64,000 nt of DNA from Onthophagus taurus (Eukaryota > Arthropoda > Insecta > Coleoptera > Scarabaeidae), in contig NC_091973.1 in the NCBI RefSeq assembly GCF_036711975.1, forward strand, positions 4,960,001 to 5,024,000. Reading direction: 5' to 3'. Shown here piece after piece: positions 1 to 11,399 of this stretch. Position 1 is the stretch's first letter. Each line of letters starts with the position of its first letter. A program made the translations under genes and the position numbers. Below the pieces are notes generated by a model. That model saw nothing but the letters and a program-made list of their open reading frames with translations, was not told where the DNA came from and did no database searches.

Positions 1-177
1 TTGTCCCGTTCAGTAATTACCGCCTGAAGTATTGCCAGCAATTAGCGATTTTCCAGTTCTAATTGAGCGCCTCCTTTAAATTTTAAATCCCAAGCTCGTT
101 TTCCCTAAATACCGCGCTCCTTTGCATGCAAATTGTTTGCCTAAACAAGAAGTTAACGAAAGATAAGATTAGAAGTA

Positions 178-340
178 CAGTGTGTTAATTAATTATCGTA
201 CCCGCAAGTATGCAACCACTATCACAGTGCAATACGCATCATACGCAAATCGCGTATTGCAATAAAAATACTGTGGTATTGGTTGCATACTTGCAATGAC
301 GACGTCGGGTATGATTATTATATGATTAATTAACACACTG
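178..340. mobile_element. Short Tc1/mariner-type MITE
   Basis: A 163-bp element has inverted ends beginning CAGTGTGTTAATTAAT, and the dinucleotide TA flanks each end (176-177 and 341-342). Internally there is a second imperfect inverted pair around tgcaatacgc and gcgtattgca. It has no coding capacity. The TA flanks fit Tc1/mariner-type transposition; the parent element is not identified. Confidence 0.75.
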
Positions 341-344
341 TACA

Positions 345-1530
345 TATTAGATCATGCTCTTGTTTAAGTTAATTTTATGATGTTCATTTAAATTTTTTAC
401 CATCTGTTAAAAACTTAATTGAAGTCGTAATTTTAGTTCGCTCGAAAAAGTACAACGTTGGATAAAAAGGGAAAAAGAACAAAATTAAATATTGTGTTAA
501 CTCCAATGAAATAGCGGTTTATTTAATTTTAGTTTTTTAGTTGAAACATGATGATTCGATTCACACTGCGTTGATTTAATATAAATCTCACCTGTTCGAA
601 TCGCGTGTTTACTTTAATCAGTAAATCTCGTCACGAAATTGGTATTAAACGGATCGTGGTGCGATGGACTTAAATGGAATTTTAAAATATTCGTAGGCAC
701 ACGACGGTGGCGCGTCGAACCGCGAGGAATCCGCTTTTCGTCGGCTCGTTTTCATCCCGGTATTGATCCCGGCGTGCGTGACATATGCCCGTAGACGGGA
801 AAGATGAGAAAAAATTCCAGGATAAGAATTGCGTAAAACATTCATGCCTGCGCAATAACGAGTTTGAACCAATCTGTCCTCGTTTGAAAAATTACCCCCT
901 CGCATTTTCAGAGGCGCCCTCATCGATTTTTCATCAAAACACGATGCCGTCGCGTAAAGAAACTCTACGACGGTTCGTTAGCGTTCCCAGGACTTGATAC
1001 TTCGTAGGACGAGATGCAACCGAAAGCCCCGCGAGGACTTGAAGTACGACCGACCTAATAAAAACGGCCCGTTACCGAGTCGTTACCAACTGAAGGGAGT
1101 CGTTACCGAGTTACGTCCCTAATTAGTTTGAAACCACCGGATCGGACGCCTTAAAAGAGAGTGTCTGAGAAAACTAAAAACTCCCTAATTGCGTTGATAC
1201 TAACTTTGTCTTTGTCTTTTGGTATTTATAACGCACGATTTCGCTCGTTGGTCTATCGATTTTCAGGGTCCGCACTTTGAGTTTACTTCCTTATCGCTCT
1301 CTGTGACGCCCCCATAAGGACCCTCAACCAGATGCTTTAATCACCACTTGTTCTGATCGAACGATATCACTTACACTTAACGAAAACTCATTTTCTTCAA
1401 GCATCCAATTTTTTACCTAACCAACATTAATTAACCTAATTGTGTTAATCCTTATATTGTATTATCAATTGTCCTAAATGATAAATGGCCCAACACGCCA
1501 GTCACAAACCATCAGCGAGACAATTAAGAT
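345..1530. other. Non-coding stretch, probable intron 3' of receptor exon 5
   Basis: I see no exon here that continues the acetylcholine-receptor reading frame, and the small open frames at 645-997 show no family motif. By gene structure it should be the intron after exon 5, with the remaining exons to the left of the window. Confidence 0.4.
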
Positions 1531-1532
1531 AC

Positions 1533-4500
1533 CTGTAATCCATCATAGGTCCAACTGCCGAACTTCATCTCACATCTCTGGTCGTCGAAAGGAAACCACG
1601 TGATGTCAATCTTGCAGGTGCTTTTGAATATCCCAGGAGGAACATACATGCAGCTTCCGTTGTTCCTAACGACGACGTTGGTGGGATACGTACCATCAAA
1701 TCCCTCGTCGGCACTGTAAAAAAAGAAAAAAAAACGAAAGAAATAGAAAATAAGGAGATAAATAAAACAAATAAAAAAAAACAAAGAGAAAATAAACAGA
1801 AAAGGGATAACCGAAGAGAAATATCGTTTGAAATAGGAAGGAAATTCGTGTGAAATTCGGGCGATTCGTCTTACCTGTTGTACATGAGGACGTCGGGTTT
1901 CCAAAGACGATGGGGAGGGATCCTCAAGTCTTTCACGCCACCGTATTCGGACGAATTCCACCGTAGGTTCATGTCGTTCCATTCCTGCAGAGGCGACAAA
2001 ATGCCGATACCTTATGTCTTGTCGAGGGGACTTGGAGGGATCAAGCTACGTGCCAAACCAAAACTAGGTTACGCGCTAAATTCCCGAGAAAGATTCTTCC
2101 CAAGATTCCGAATTTTAGTTTGGCAAATGCGACTTTTCAATATTAAACTTCACGAAAAGGAGCGTTGCACCGGAAGGACTATGACTTTAAAACTTTCTTA
2201 CCAATTTCAACCATATGTTCGTGATGAGTAGTTGATTTTTCTCGTCCTGAAACAAACACAAATTATATTTATATTATAAATTCTCTTTCAACCTTATCAA
2301 TTTATGTTATTGCCATTCTGTCTTAACTTGCCCAAAAAGTTACCTTTATTAAAGCTAAGGGATTCATTGCAGCAAGCAGTTTATTTCCATAGAAACTACT
2401 TACTTTGCACCACATAAAATGCAACATGTCTGAATGTTCAGTCATGAATGCAGTAACCATAGTTACGAAACTACTATGTACTTGCACTGTTTCACATAAA
2501 ATGCAACATAGCTTAATAGTACTAGCTGGTTTTGAAAAGGAAAAGTTTTGTTTGGAAAAAGGTGACGTGCTTATGATGACCCGAATGTTTCTGGTTCTAG
2601 GTCTAGTGTTAGTTCTAGTTTTACACTAGCACTATCACTAGAACTAACACAAGACCTAGAACTAGAATCATTCGGGTTTAGCCGTCTTGAGAGACGTGCG
2701 GCTAAACCCGAATGCTTCTAGTTCTAAGTCTAGTGTTAGTTTCAGTTTTAATTGCAGAACTAACACTAAACCTAGAACCATAGTTACGAAACTACTATGT
2801 ACTTGCACTGTTTCACATAAAATGCAACATAGCTTAATAGTACTAGGTAGTTTTGCAAAGGAAAAGTTTTGTTTGGAAAAAGGTGACGTGCTTATGATGA
2901 CCCGAATGTTTCTGGTTCTAGGTCTAGTGTTAGTTCTAGTTTTACACTAGCACTATCACTAGAACTAACACAAGACCTAGAACTAGAATCATTCGGGTTT
3001 AGCCGTCTTGAGAGACGTGCGGCTAAACCCGAATGCTTCTAGTTCTAAGTCTAGTGTTAGTTCTAGTTTTAATTACAGAACTAACACTAAACCTAGAACC
3101 AGAAACATTCGGGTCATCATAAGCACGTCACCTTTTTCCAAGCAAAACTTTTCCTTTGCAAAACTACCCAATGCCTGTACTATTCAGTTATGTTGCATTT
3201 TATGTGAGACAGTGCAAATACATAGTAGTTTCGTAAGTATGGTTACTGCATTCATATATTATTACATGTTATATGAAATTTCCGTTATTTTGTAGGTATT
3301 AAAAAGGATTAAAACGAAAAATCTAAAAGAACCTACTAAAAAAGGAAAAGTGAATGAAAAAGAACTTTCATATACCATCTATGATGACATGTCCAAGTGA
3401 AGTTGACCTGAACGAGGTTCAATGTTTGTCTGGGATGTGGGTTAAAACGGAAGTGAATAAGAGTGAGTGAGAGAGAGAGAGATTGGGGCGTGAGTTACAG
3501 AGATGAAATGAGGAAACGATTTGGCCGGAAAGCGGGATTCCCGAAGGTGCATTGCTCGTTATGACAATCGAACTCGAATTACGGACGCCGAAGTGGCAAC
3601 GTTCGGAATAAATTCGGACGTCCTATTTAATGAATTATGCACGTGCACTTCAGATGCCGGGCACATTCGCCGGTGAATAATACACGGGGCTATCGATTGG
3701 CGGAGCCGGCAGCTGCTGGACGGTTGCCTAAACTGGCCAAATTTATTCTGGTTCCGTTTTTGTAGGATGAAAGTTTCGGAGAAATAAAAAAAAAGTCCGC
3801 CCACCTACCACCAGGATCAAAGGATAGCCAAGAGTAACTCTCCAGATTTCAATACGTGACTCAACACGTATACAATAAAAATTGTGTATGGTTTTACCTT
3901 TGGTGGAATATTTTATTAAATTGAATGTAGACGTTGGAGATGGTTCGTGAATTATTGCAATAAAATATTGAAATATGAAAACATTCAATTGTACAAATTA
4001 ATAAAATTAATAAAAAGTATCAAATAACATTCTGCATTCGAACCTTGAACTGTTTCCAATAACAAATAAAACAATCATCGGTATTAATGTATAAAATGAC
4101 CGGTTTCGCGCGATGGTCCATCATCAGCCGATTTTTGCTTTTCATAAAAATGTTTGTTGATACAATAAAATTATATTAAAAATAATAAAATAAAATATGG
4201 GATAAACGCGAAAAACACAATCCAAAATCTTTTCATGAACGGTGTTGAATAAACTATAACACAAATTACAAATTAATATATATATTTCAGTAAAGCATAT
4301 ATAGATGTAATACTTGCGGTTGCCTAAACTGGCCAAATTTGTTCTGAGGAGAAATAAAAAAAAATGTCCGCCCACCTACCACCAGGATCAAAGGATAGCC
4401 AAGAGTAACTCTCCAGATTTCAATACATGACTCAACGTATACAATAAAAATTATGTATTGTTTTACCTTTGGTGGAATATTTTATTAAATTGAATGTAGA

Positions 4501-7500
4501 TGTTGGATATGGTTCGTGAATTATTGCAGTAAAATATTGAAATATGAAAACATTGCGCGATTTAATTTATAAATTTAATTGATTTGCTCTTTTATTGTTT
4601 TAATTTAATAAATAATACATCAAATATTTCATTCCATTTAATTAAAGTAAATATTAAATATAAAGAAAAACTGTTTACAAATAATAATAAAAATATTAAC
4701 ATAATGAGTGGGTCGAGTGTTGTTTAAATAAAACTAAACATAAATTGGTCCAAAACAATTCGCGGTCCGCCGGACACATTTACCGTTTTAGCACTCCCAA
4801 TCGACAATGGATTCCATTCCGGTGAGCTTTTTATATGTATAAAGCTCCAACATAAAGCGTATTGTTTTTGCACTCGCGCTTCGACCGGCGACTTGTACAA
4901 TGTATAATTTTCGAAATAAAATGCCCCAATAAAGGAATCGTCGGTTTTTTCTCTAGGAAATATTTGTTTCGGTATTCGATAAAACCGAGTTTAGATGTCC
5001 GAAGCGCTAATTCCGGATTCCCAGATTCCCTTATACGAGAATTTATACCGCCCGTACCCTCGGGAATGCTTACATTAGCCTCGGCGCAGAACTAATTTTC
5101 ACAATTTGCTGGCATAACTAAAATTAATGGCCGCTTTTAAAACTTCTAGTCTGCGATTTCACTCGGCTTTTTTAAACCAGACGTCGCCAGAGAATTTTAA
5201 CATTACATCGTCACCTTTTTTATGTTTTCAAAAAACATTCTCATGTTGTTTCACTTAAAACTCCCACGCCAAATATGTCATATACGAATAAACAGTATCA
5301 AATAAAATTCTGAATTCGAATCTTGAACCGTTTCCAACTAACAAATAAAACGATCATCGGTATTAATGTATAAAATAACCGGTTTCGCGCGGTGGTCCAT
5401 CATCAGCCGATTTTTGCTTTTAATAAAAATGTTTGTTAATACAATAAAATTATGTTAAAAATAATAAAATAAAATGAGAGATAAACGCGAAAAACACATT
5501 CCAAAGTCCTTTGATGAACTGTGTTGAATAAAATATAAAAAAATTACATTTTTTTATATATGAGAACAAGAAGTACAAATTAATAAAATTCATAAAATTC
5601 TGCATTCGAATCTTGAACTGTTTTCAACTAACAAATAAAACAATGATCGGTATTAATGTATAAAATAACCGATTTCGCGCGATGGTCCATCATCAGCCGA
5701 TTTTTGCTTTTAATAAAAATGTTTGTTAATACAATAAAATTATATTAAAAATAATAAAATAAAATACGAGATAAACGCGAAAAAACACAATCCAAAGTCC
5801 TTTGATGAACTGTGTTGAATAAAATATAAAAAAATTACATTTTTTTATATATGAGAACAAGAAGTACAAATTAATAAAATTAATAAAATTCTGCATTCGA
5901 ATCTTGAACTGTTTTCAACTAACAAATAAAACAATGATCGGTATTAATGTATAAAATAACCGATTTCGCGCGATGGTCCATCATCAGCCGATTTTTGCTT
6001 TTAATAAAAAGTTTGTTAATACAATAAAATGATATTAAAAATAATAAAATAAAAAACAACAAATTAATATATATATTCCAGTAAAGCATATACATATATA
6101 GAGGTAATAGTTGCAATTATAAACTGACGTGGTATTAATATGTAGACCATTGTTGGATCATCTTCTATTGAAGATGTTAATTAGATTTAATAGTATCTAT
6201 TAGATACTTTGTAAAATATTAATTGACTTACCACGTCGATGATTTGCATGAGGGTGAGTCCAAAGCTAAGTTGCAGCGGGTCGGATTCATTGGCAACCGG
6301 TCGTTCGAGGACATTGTAGTGATCGAGTAGCTTGTGCAGGAGCTTTTTTTCGTTGTACCCAGCCGCGGATTCTGCAACAAAAGAAAGAAAAGTTGTTCCA
6401 AAAAATCGTCGATCTGCGGCTGACGCAAAAGCTCGCAGTTAGGGTGGGCATAATGGGGCATTAATTAACATCGACAATCGGCGTTAATTGCCGTTTGAAC
6501 GGACCGGATCGCGATTATTCGGTCACGCACGCAGGTGGCGCTTAATTGCGTCGTTTAAATCGGGTCGTTTTTTAAGTTGAATTATTATTACATTAAAGCG
6601 ACGGTGATTTATAAGCGCCGGGAGCCCTTAAGCGTTCGGACAAAGGAAACTTGGAGGACGACATCTGCACGGAGCGTTTTAGTTCGATATAGTTTCTCGA
6701 GCGCAGCTGGTATAAATTCGGTTCGATGGTACAATATATATTTTTTTCTGTTGTTTGTGTTTTCGACTTTTTGTTCTCGTACGATCGTATAAAGAAAGGG
6801 TTCTTGACTACTTTGTTCGCGCCGCAATACTAATTTTTAGAAAAATCGAACCCTTGACACTCCACCGTGCTCTTTTCGCCTCATCAGAATGGGTCATTAA
6901 TTTATGTCCATTGTGCTGCTTTCCCCACAAAGCTTTGTTTAATTCGATTAAACTCTCTCGTACCGCGTTTTCAAGTGCACTAGCGTTGTTTAACCAATTT
7001 CCATTCAAAACAATTTCCATTCGCTTTCGAATAAAGATACACGTTTGAAGTTTTATTAAATTTTCTTTACATCTCAATTAATTCCGTTCATTAATTAGCG
7101 AATTTTTGTTTGTTATTATCATAATAAAATTTTAATGATTTCACTCATAAATTCAACTCATAAAAAATTATTAGCTTCTGGCGTTAACTACTTCCCTATT
7201 GTTAGGAGGAGTTTTAAAAAGCTTGCCGGAAAAACGATCAAAACATCTTAACATAATTAAACTGAATTTGAATAATAAAGTAGCATTTTTTAATTTCCTT
7301 GAAATTCATGCTAAACGTGTTTGGTAACTTTTTAGATTTGTTATTCATGAAAAAATCAATATAAAACCGATTGAACATTGTGATGAATTCGTTAGCTTTA
7401 ATCAAACAATCGATCAATCTGTGTCAATCCATCAAAAAGCACATACATTGTTTGTTTGATTTTATGAATGAAATAACATGGTTAATAATTAATAAATCAA

Positions 7501-7551
7501 GTTAGTTTTATTTATTTAATTTTTTTTAATTCTAAGTGTATTAATATATCG

Positions 7552-7605
<54 letters not shown>

Positions 7606-8038
7606 ATATATATATGTAAAGGTCCATTCAATTGACGGGCGAAAACAGCTGATCAAACGTGTTCGATTGATGTAGAAATGAATGATATGACGACGCGATA
7701 CAAAGATTCAAAAATAGGTGTAAAGTAAAAGTGTTTGAACGTACCTAAATTTATGGTCGAGTTATTGCAGCGTGTTTAAATGGATTTAGTAAAAATGGTG
7801 GATGCGCCGGTATTATTTGCGAAAAACAATCGGTGTTTGAATAAAAAGAATTGTAATAGGACTTGAAAAAAGTGTTTTGAGTAGACTTTGAATTATAGTG
7901 TCGGAAAAAAAAGAAATAAACAAACAAAAATGTGAATATCATACCGTCCGGTAGTGTGCAGATGATGTTCAAGAGTATAAGAAACGTCAAAGCTCGCGGA
8001 CCGTGGTGGAAGTGGCATTGTCGCATGGCACTGTCCAT
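1533..8038 (-). CDS. Nicotinic acetylcholine receptor alpha subunit (alpha5/6/7 group), exons 1-5, 3' part outside window
   Basis: Ligand-gated cation channel subunit of neuronal membranes. Five coding exons read leftwards: 7945-8038, 6232-6371, 2202-2246, 1875-1984 and 1533-1713, all with GT/AG borders and matching phases (94, 140, 45, 110 and 181 nt; 190 codons). Exon 1 starts MDSAMRQ and has a signal-peptide core [15 protein letters not shown]. Exon 2 carries [11 protein letters not shown] and [12 protein letters not shown]; exon 3 [15 protein letters not shown]; exon 4 [17 protein letters not shown] and WKPDVLMYN (loop A); exon 5 the 13-residue Cys-loop [15 protein letters not shown] and SWTYDG (loop B). 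The 140/45/110-nt exon pattern is the conserved one of this family. The vicinal CC pair, the four membrane segments and the stop lie beyond the left edge. From memory the sequence is closest to insect alpha5 or alpha7; I cannot choose without a search. Confidence 0.93.
2445..3254. mobile_element. Foldback element with duplicated core, in receptor intron 2
   Basis: The left end starts tgaatgcagtaaccat and the right end is its inverse, atggttactgcattca. Arms of roughly 150-170 bp are imperfect inverted copies. Between them a 321-bp block is repeated directly (starting near 2457 and 2778), and each copy contains its own inverted ctagttctaggtctagtg tracts around a palindromic stretch with cgggtttagccg. 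Open frames of 74-95 aa follow these repeats and have no domain. It looks like a non-autonomous foldback transposon. Confidence 0.6.
3720..4560. repeat. Duplicated 240-265-bp block flanking one ribozyme-like unit
   Basis: The block at about 3720-3983 (ggttgcctaaactggcc onward) recurs in the same direction at about 4315-4553 with few changes. Between them (about 3984-4314) sits a single copy of the unit that is tandemly repeated at 5290-6110. Apparent reading frames here are by-products of the repeat. Confidence 0.7.
4560..5289. other. Receptor intron sequence, nothing recognised
   Basis: This is part of intron 2 of the receptor gene. It contains a moderately GC-rich block at about 4750-5150 with a 77-codon open frame but no motif or good splice pair. 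I cannot assign a function. Confidence 0.4.
5290..6110 (-). repeat. Tandem ~291-bp units with hammerhead-ribozyme-like core
   Basis: Three head-to-tail units start near 5307, 5597 and 5888, so the period is 290-291 bp; a fourth lies alone at about 4005-4314. On the minus strand every unit has CUGAUGA, a short spacer, then GAAA. In the units at 5646-5697 and 5937-5987 the GAAA is followed by a 6-bp helix (AUCGGU with ACCGAU) ending in AUC, as expected for hammerhead stem III and its cleavage site. The units at 4104 and 5383 have a mismatch there and a G at the cleavage position. Stem II pairs poorly and the closing pair of stem I is missing, so activity is uncertain. The arrangement resembles animal retrozymes or Penelope-like element ends. 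Confidence 0.6.
6480..7944. other. Receptor intron 1, no other gene seen
   Basis: This lies between exon 2 and exon 1 of the receptor gene. It includes a moderately GC-rich stretch with a tataaatt near 6710 and the TA microsatellite at 7552. The open frames at 6577-7077 overlap on both strands and have no family signature. Confidence 0.4.
7552..7615. repeat. (TA)n microsatellite
   Basis: This is an almost pure run of TA dinucleotides with one TTTA interruption, inside receptor intron 1. Confidence 0.95.
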
Positions 8039-9394
8039 TTGGGGATGTACTGCCCAGACTCTCCTTCAAGTCGATCCCGTGAAACCTCGGGCTTTAGCTC
8101 ATGGCTGGGCTCGGATTCAGCTTTGCACTCTCTTAACCAGCAGTGTTTCTCGGTCGGTCGGCTTGTTTACTCCTGCATACATATATACTTATGTATATCG
8201 TCGTCGCGCATACACACGTATATACATATGGGTTTAGTTTATGTTGTGAAACGGGTTTCGGTTAAAAATTTTTTTAGTTATGTTTCGTTTTAAATTCTAT
8301 TCTGCCGTTACTTCATGTTTACGACCTCGTGCCTACTCTCGATCGCTATTGCCATCGCCGGTCGGCTCTGAATCTCGTTCGCTACTGCGCTGCCATGTAC
8401 AGAGTGTTGAGGATCGCTTGACGAACATTGCGGCGCATGCGTGCAGCCTCCGGTTACACGCACGTTGCAGCGCCGATCCCGGCCTTCTAGATCAATGAGG
8501 GTGCGCGCACGCGCAATAATGGTACCGCAGCGTGACCTCACTGACTGATTCAATGCGTACTTATAACTAATAACTGATTTCGAAGTCGCACGCGGCCGTT
8601 ACGCCCCCATACCCGCGGCAAAACACCATCCCCTCCGCCACTGAATCCGTTCCTAGAAGATCTTTCTGAAACCCTGGATCCTCTCTAGCCCGTCTTCCCG
8701 TAGTCCCGGAACTTCTTTGCATCTAAGTTCATTGAACGACTCTTGCCGGAAGCAAAATTCAATCCCGACAAGTCGCCGAATTAACTCTATTACGAACCGC
8801 GCTAACTTCCGCCATCACCAATACACTCCATCTAATTGTCTCCACTTCAACTCGATCCCCTCAGAAAACATCCCCCCGCTTCTACTAGTTGAGGTTACGA
8901 AGTTACCGTTTTTTTGCACCATCCGAGTTCCGGCTTATCGAAAACTTTGTCGACGATCGATCTCCTCTTTATCTCTTCTCTATCACCATCCAAAACCATT
9001 ACCACTACCTTTTTACACCATCAATACTTTTACTTTTTTTTCCAATCCTATTTTTCTCGCTTTACCGAACGTAATCTTTTCTATACGTGACCTGTAATAG
9101 TATTACGAACATTCACGGAAACCTTTCATTACTACTTTTTTTTCTATAATCAATACATTTTTATATTTATTTTTATAAATAAAATTCTAATAAAACTATT
9201 AAGTCTTAACTCAATACAACAAAATATACCATTAATCAGAAGTGTAACAATAAAATTAGTTTTAATAGATTTCAATAGATGGCGTTAATCGACTTATAAA
9301 ACGTTTCCACATCCTTTAAGAGAAATATCTGAATCATTTCATGATTTCACAATTAAAATTTTTACAAATTTGTTATTATATTACATAGGCTATA
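8039..9394 (-). promoter_or_regulatory. Probable 5' leader and promoter region of the receptor gene
   Basis: The region upstream of the receptor start codon is clearly more GC-rich than its surroundings up to about 8700, with runs such as gcgcacgcgc. No spliced coding exon is visible. I infer 5' leader and promoter from position only; the start site is not located. Open frames at 8003-9097 overlap on both strands and are not credible genes. Confidence 0.35.
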
Positions 9395-9815
9395 CAGCGT
9401 GTCCCGTATCTTCCGCATCAGAGCATTATACGGTTGTAGAATACATTATTCTGAAGCGATCTTTCTAATAAAATTTTTTCGAAATATTTATAATAACCGC
9501 ACGGGAACTGTTTAACGACGACCAATAACGGACGACTTTGATTCATCGAAAAAGTTTATTTCTCTTTCCATGACGAATCTATTGGTGAGTACACGTGGGA
9601 AACGAGTTATCATCGGCGTAGCGAACCGGCCGAGGGTGGCACCGATTACCTGAGTCTGATTTGCGATCTGCTGATTGGACGAAAAACAGTTCCTTTAAAC
9701 AGTTCCCGTGCGGTTATTATAAACATTTCGAAAAAATTTTATTAGAAAGATCGCTTCAGAATAATGTATCCTACAACCGTATAATGCTCTGATGCGGAAG
9801 ATACGGGACACGCTG
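9395..9815. mobile_element. Tc1/mariner-type MITE with long inverted repeats
   Basis: The 421-bp element starts CAGCGTGTCCCGTATCTTCC and ends with the inverse; TA flanks both ends (9393-9394, 9816-9817). The arms are about 125 bp and nearly identical, and the centre has no open frame. A related copy lies in the Rap1 intron at 26988-27395. Confidence 0.8.
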
Positions 9816-9879
9816 TATATCTATTGTACCTCGATAGATATCGTTATCAATCCAATGCTCTTAACGAATATTAATACCT

Positions 9880-10295
9880 TGCTCGGTGAAAAGTCATTCA
9901 GATCCTTTGAGGAGAATCTGATACGGTGAACAGCAGGGCAGTGGCATAAAACATGCTCAACCGTCTCTGCTTCCTCCGCACATTAAAGACACCCATTAGA
10001 ACTTTTATGCTGCTACGAGCAAGTCCTAAAATGTTCCCGGGTTTGACAGTCACCTTAGCATGTCTCATTCCAGGAGAACTGGTCCACAGTAGGCGAAGTC
10101 TCTCTTCAGCCCACAGCCCAATCCTATATTTGGCCATCGCAAATGATACACCAATACTGGTTCCGGTCCCACAAACGCCTTAACGCTGCCCTCTCGTGCT
10201 AGCTCATCTGCCGCTTCATTGCCAGCAACCCCAGAGTGACCCGGGACCCAGATTAGAGAAACTCTGTTATCACAACTCAGTGATATCAATATCAT
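9880..10295 (-). pseudogene. LINE fragment, RNase H region
   Basis: Minus-strand frames include [20 protein letters not shown], the typical end of the RNase H domain of Jockey/I/R1-type non-LTR retrotransposons, followed after a frame change by VKPGNILGLARSSIKVLMG from the C-terminal region. No intact protein is possible. A 27-nt perfect palindrome lies just outside it at 10315-10341. Confidence 0.75.
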
Positions 10296-10348
10296 TAACT
10301 AAATTTTAGAACTAAACTATGTCTAAATTTTAGACATAGTTGGCAAAA

Positions 10349-11150
10349 TACTGATCGGACGCAAATCTCCATAATCAACTGGATTCTTTTTTTTTGGTAA
10401 TGGAAGCACAACAGCCCATTTTCATTGATCAGGAAAAATATTTTCAACCAAACAAGTATTTAAAATGTGTGTCAAATACGGCAAAATAATAGGGCAACAC
10501 ATCCGAAGCATACCAACCAAGTCAGTCCCCATTGAAGAAGAGCTTATCACTGAAATAACTTCCATAACCTCAGACGTGGTAAACGTACGAAATGAAAATA
10601 CATTGGAAGTGAAAGCTGAAAAACTCTTTATAGCAATTATCAGTCTCGTAATATAGTCTAGGATATCTTGAACGCTATAAACAAAAAAACTATTTATGCC
10701 ATCAGGATTCTGCAACTGTATGGGTAATTGACTGTTATTATGAGTCATAGAATTAATTTGCAAATGTTTCAAACCAACCCCATCTCTGCTTAGAATCGCG
10801 TTTGGTCGAAATGTATTTGAAATAAGCTCTCTTTTCATTTTTAATGGCATTAGTGGTAAAGTTTCGCAAGTCCTTGTAATAGTTCCAATGTGAGGCATTG
10901 AATGTCCTTCTGAATTTTGACTTTGCTCTGTCTCTTAGGCGCATCATAAACGTAATATTATCCGTTAGCCAAGGAGCACTAGGCTTTGTGATCTTGTGGA
11001 TATCTGCCTGAACCAGAGAATTTTCGTTTTCGATCCAGGACTGCCGCTCAGGCAGTACAATCTGGTATCGAGCATTAATCACTGATAGTGATCCCGGCAA
11101 ATGTGACAGCATTGATATCAGTGCTTATAATGTCTTCCGCAGCCCATTGG
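10349..11150 (-). pseudogene. LINE fragment, region before and at start of reverse transcriptase
   Basis: Frames on the minus strand contain KPSAPWLTDNITFMMRLRDR and a basic linker (HWNYYKDLRNFTTNAIKNEK), then a frame-broken continuation with ENIFPDQ, VLPLPKKK and LRPI, the N-terminal signature of a non-LTR reverse transcriptase. Frameshifts and the missing catalytic half show that it is dead. It is similar in layout to the LINE at 19848-21904. Confidence 0.75.
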
Positions 11151-11363
11151 CAGGACATGCCGGCACAGTTTTGAGCATATTGCTTAAATCTGTAAATGGT
11201 TGTTCTAGCCACTTTCTCTATATGCAAATGCAGAGGAGATAGGCCAAGCAGCTACCCGTTGAATTCGTGAAAGTTTACTGATAACTGAAGTCTGTCGGAC
11301 TTTCCTATACCAGGCTTGGGTTCAGGGGTTTCTTTAAGTGAATAATTGTTAAAATCTATATAG

Positions 11364-11397
11364 TACCGGTTTCGGAAATATACTTTACCATCTTCAG
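11364..11397 (-). repeat. Penelope-like/hammerhead-related hairpin motif
   Basis: The minus strand reads CUGAAGAUGG, a short hairpin, then CCGAAACCGGU. This is the pattern I associate with ends of arthropod Penelope-like elements and resembles the core at 5290-6110, but it has CUGAAGA instead of CUGAUGA, so it should not cleave. No element body is visible around it. Confidence 0.35.
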
Positions 11398-11399
11398 GC

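Noticed and set aside
645-997. Opposing 92- and 70-aa frames
   Set aside because: They do not contain the next receptor exon, have no motif and overlap on opposite strands.
8003-8553. Overlapping plus- and minus-strand frames upstream of the receptor
   Set aside because: They lie in a GC-rich leader/promoter region, overlap each other and show no domain or splice evidence.
10315-10341. Perfect 27-nt palindrome (AACTATGTCTAAA, T, inverse)
   Set aside because: It could be a terminator-like hairpin in bacteria, but in this setting it is a short isolated palindrome between two LINE scraps with no further support.
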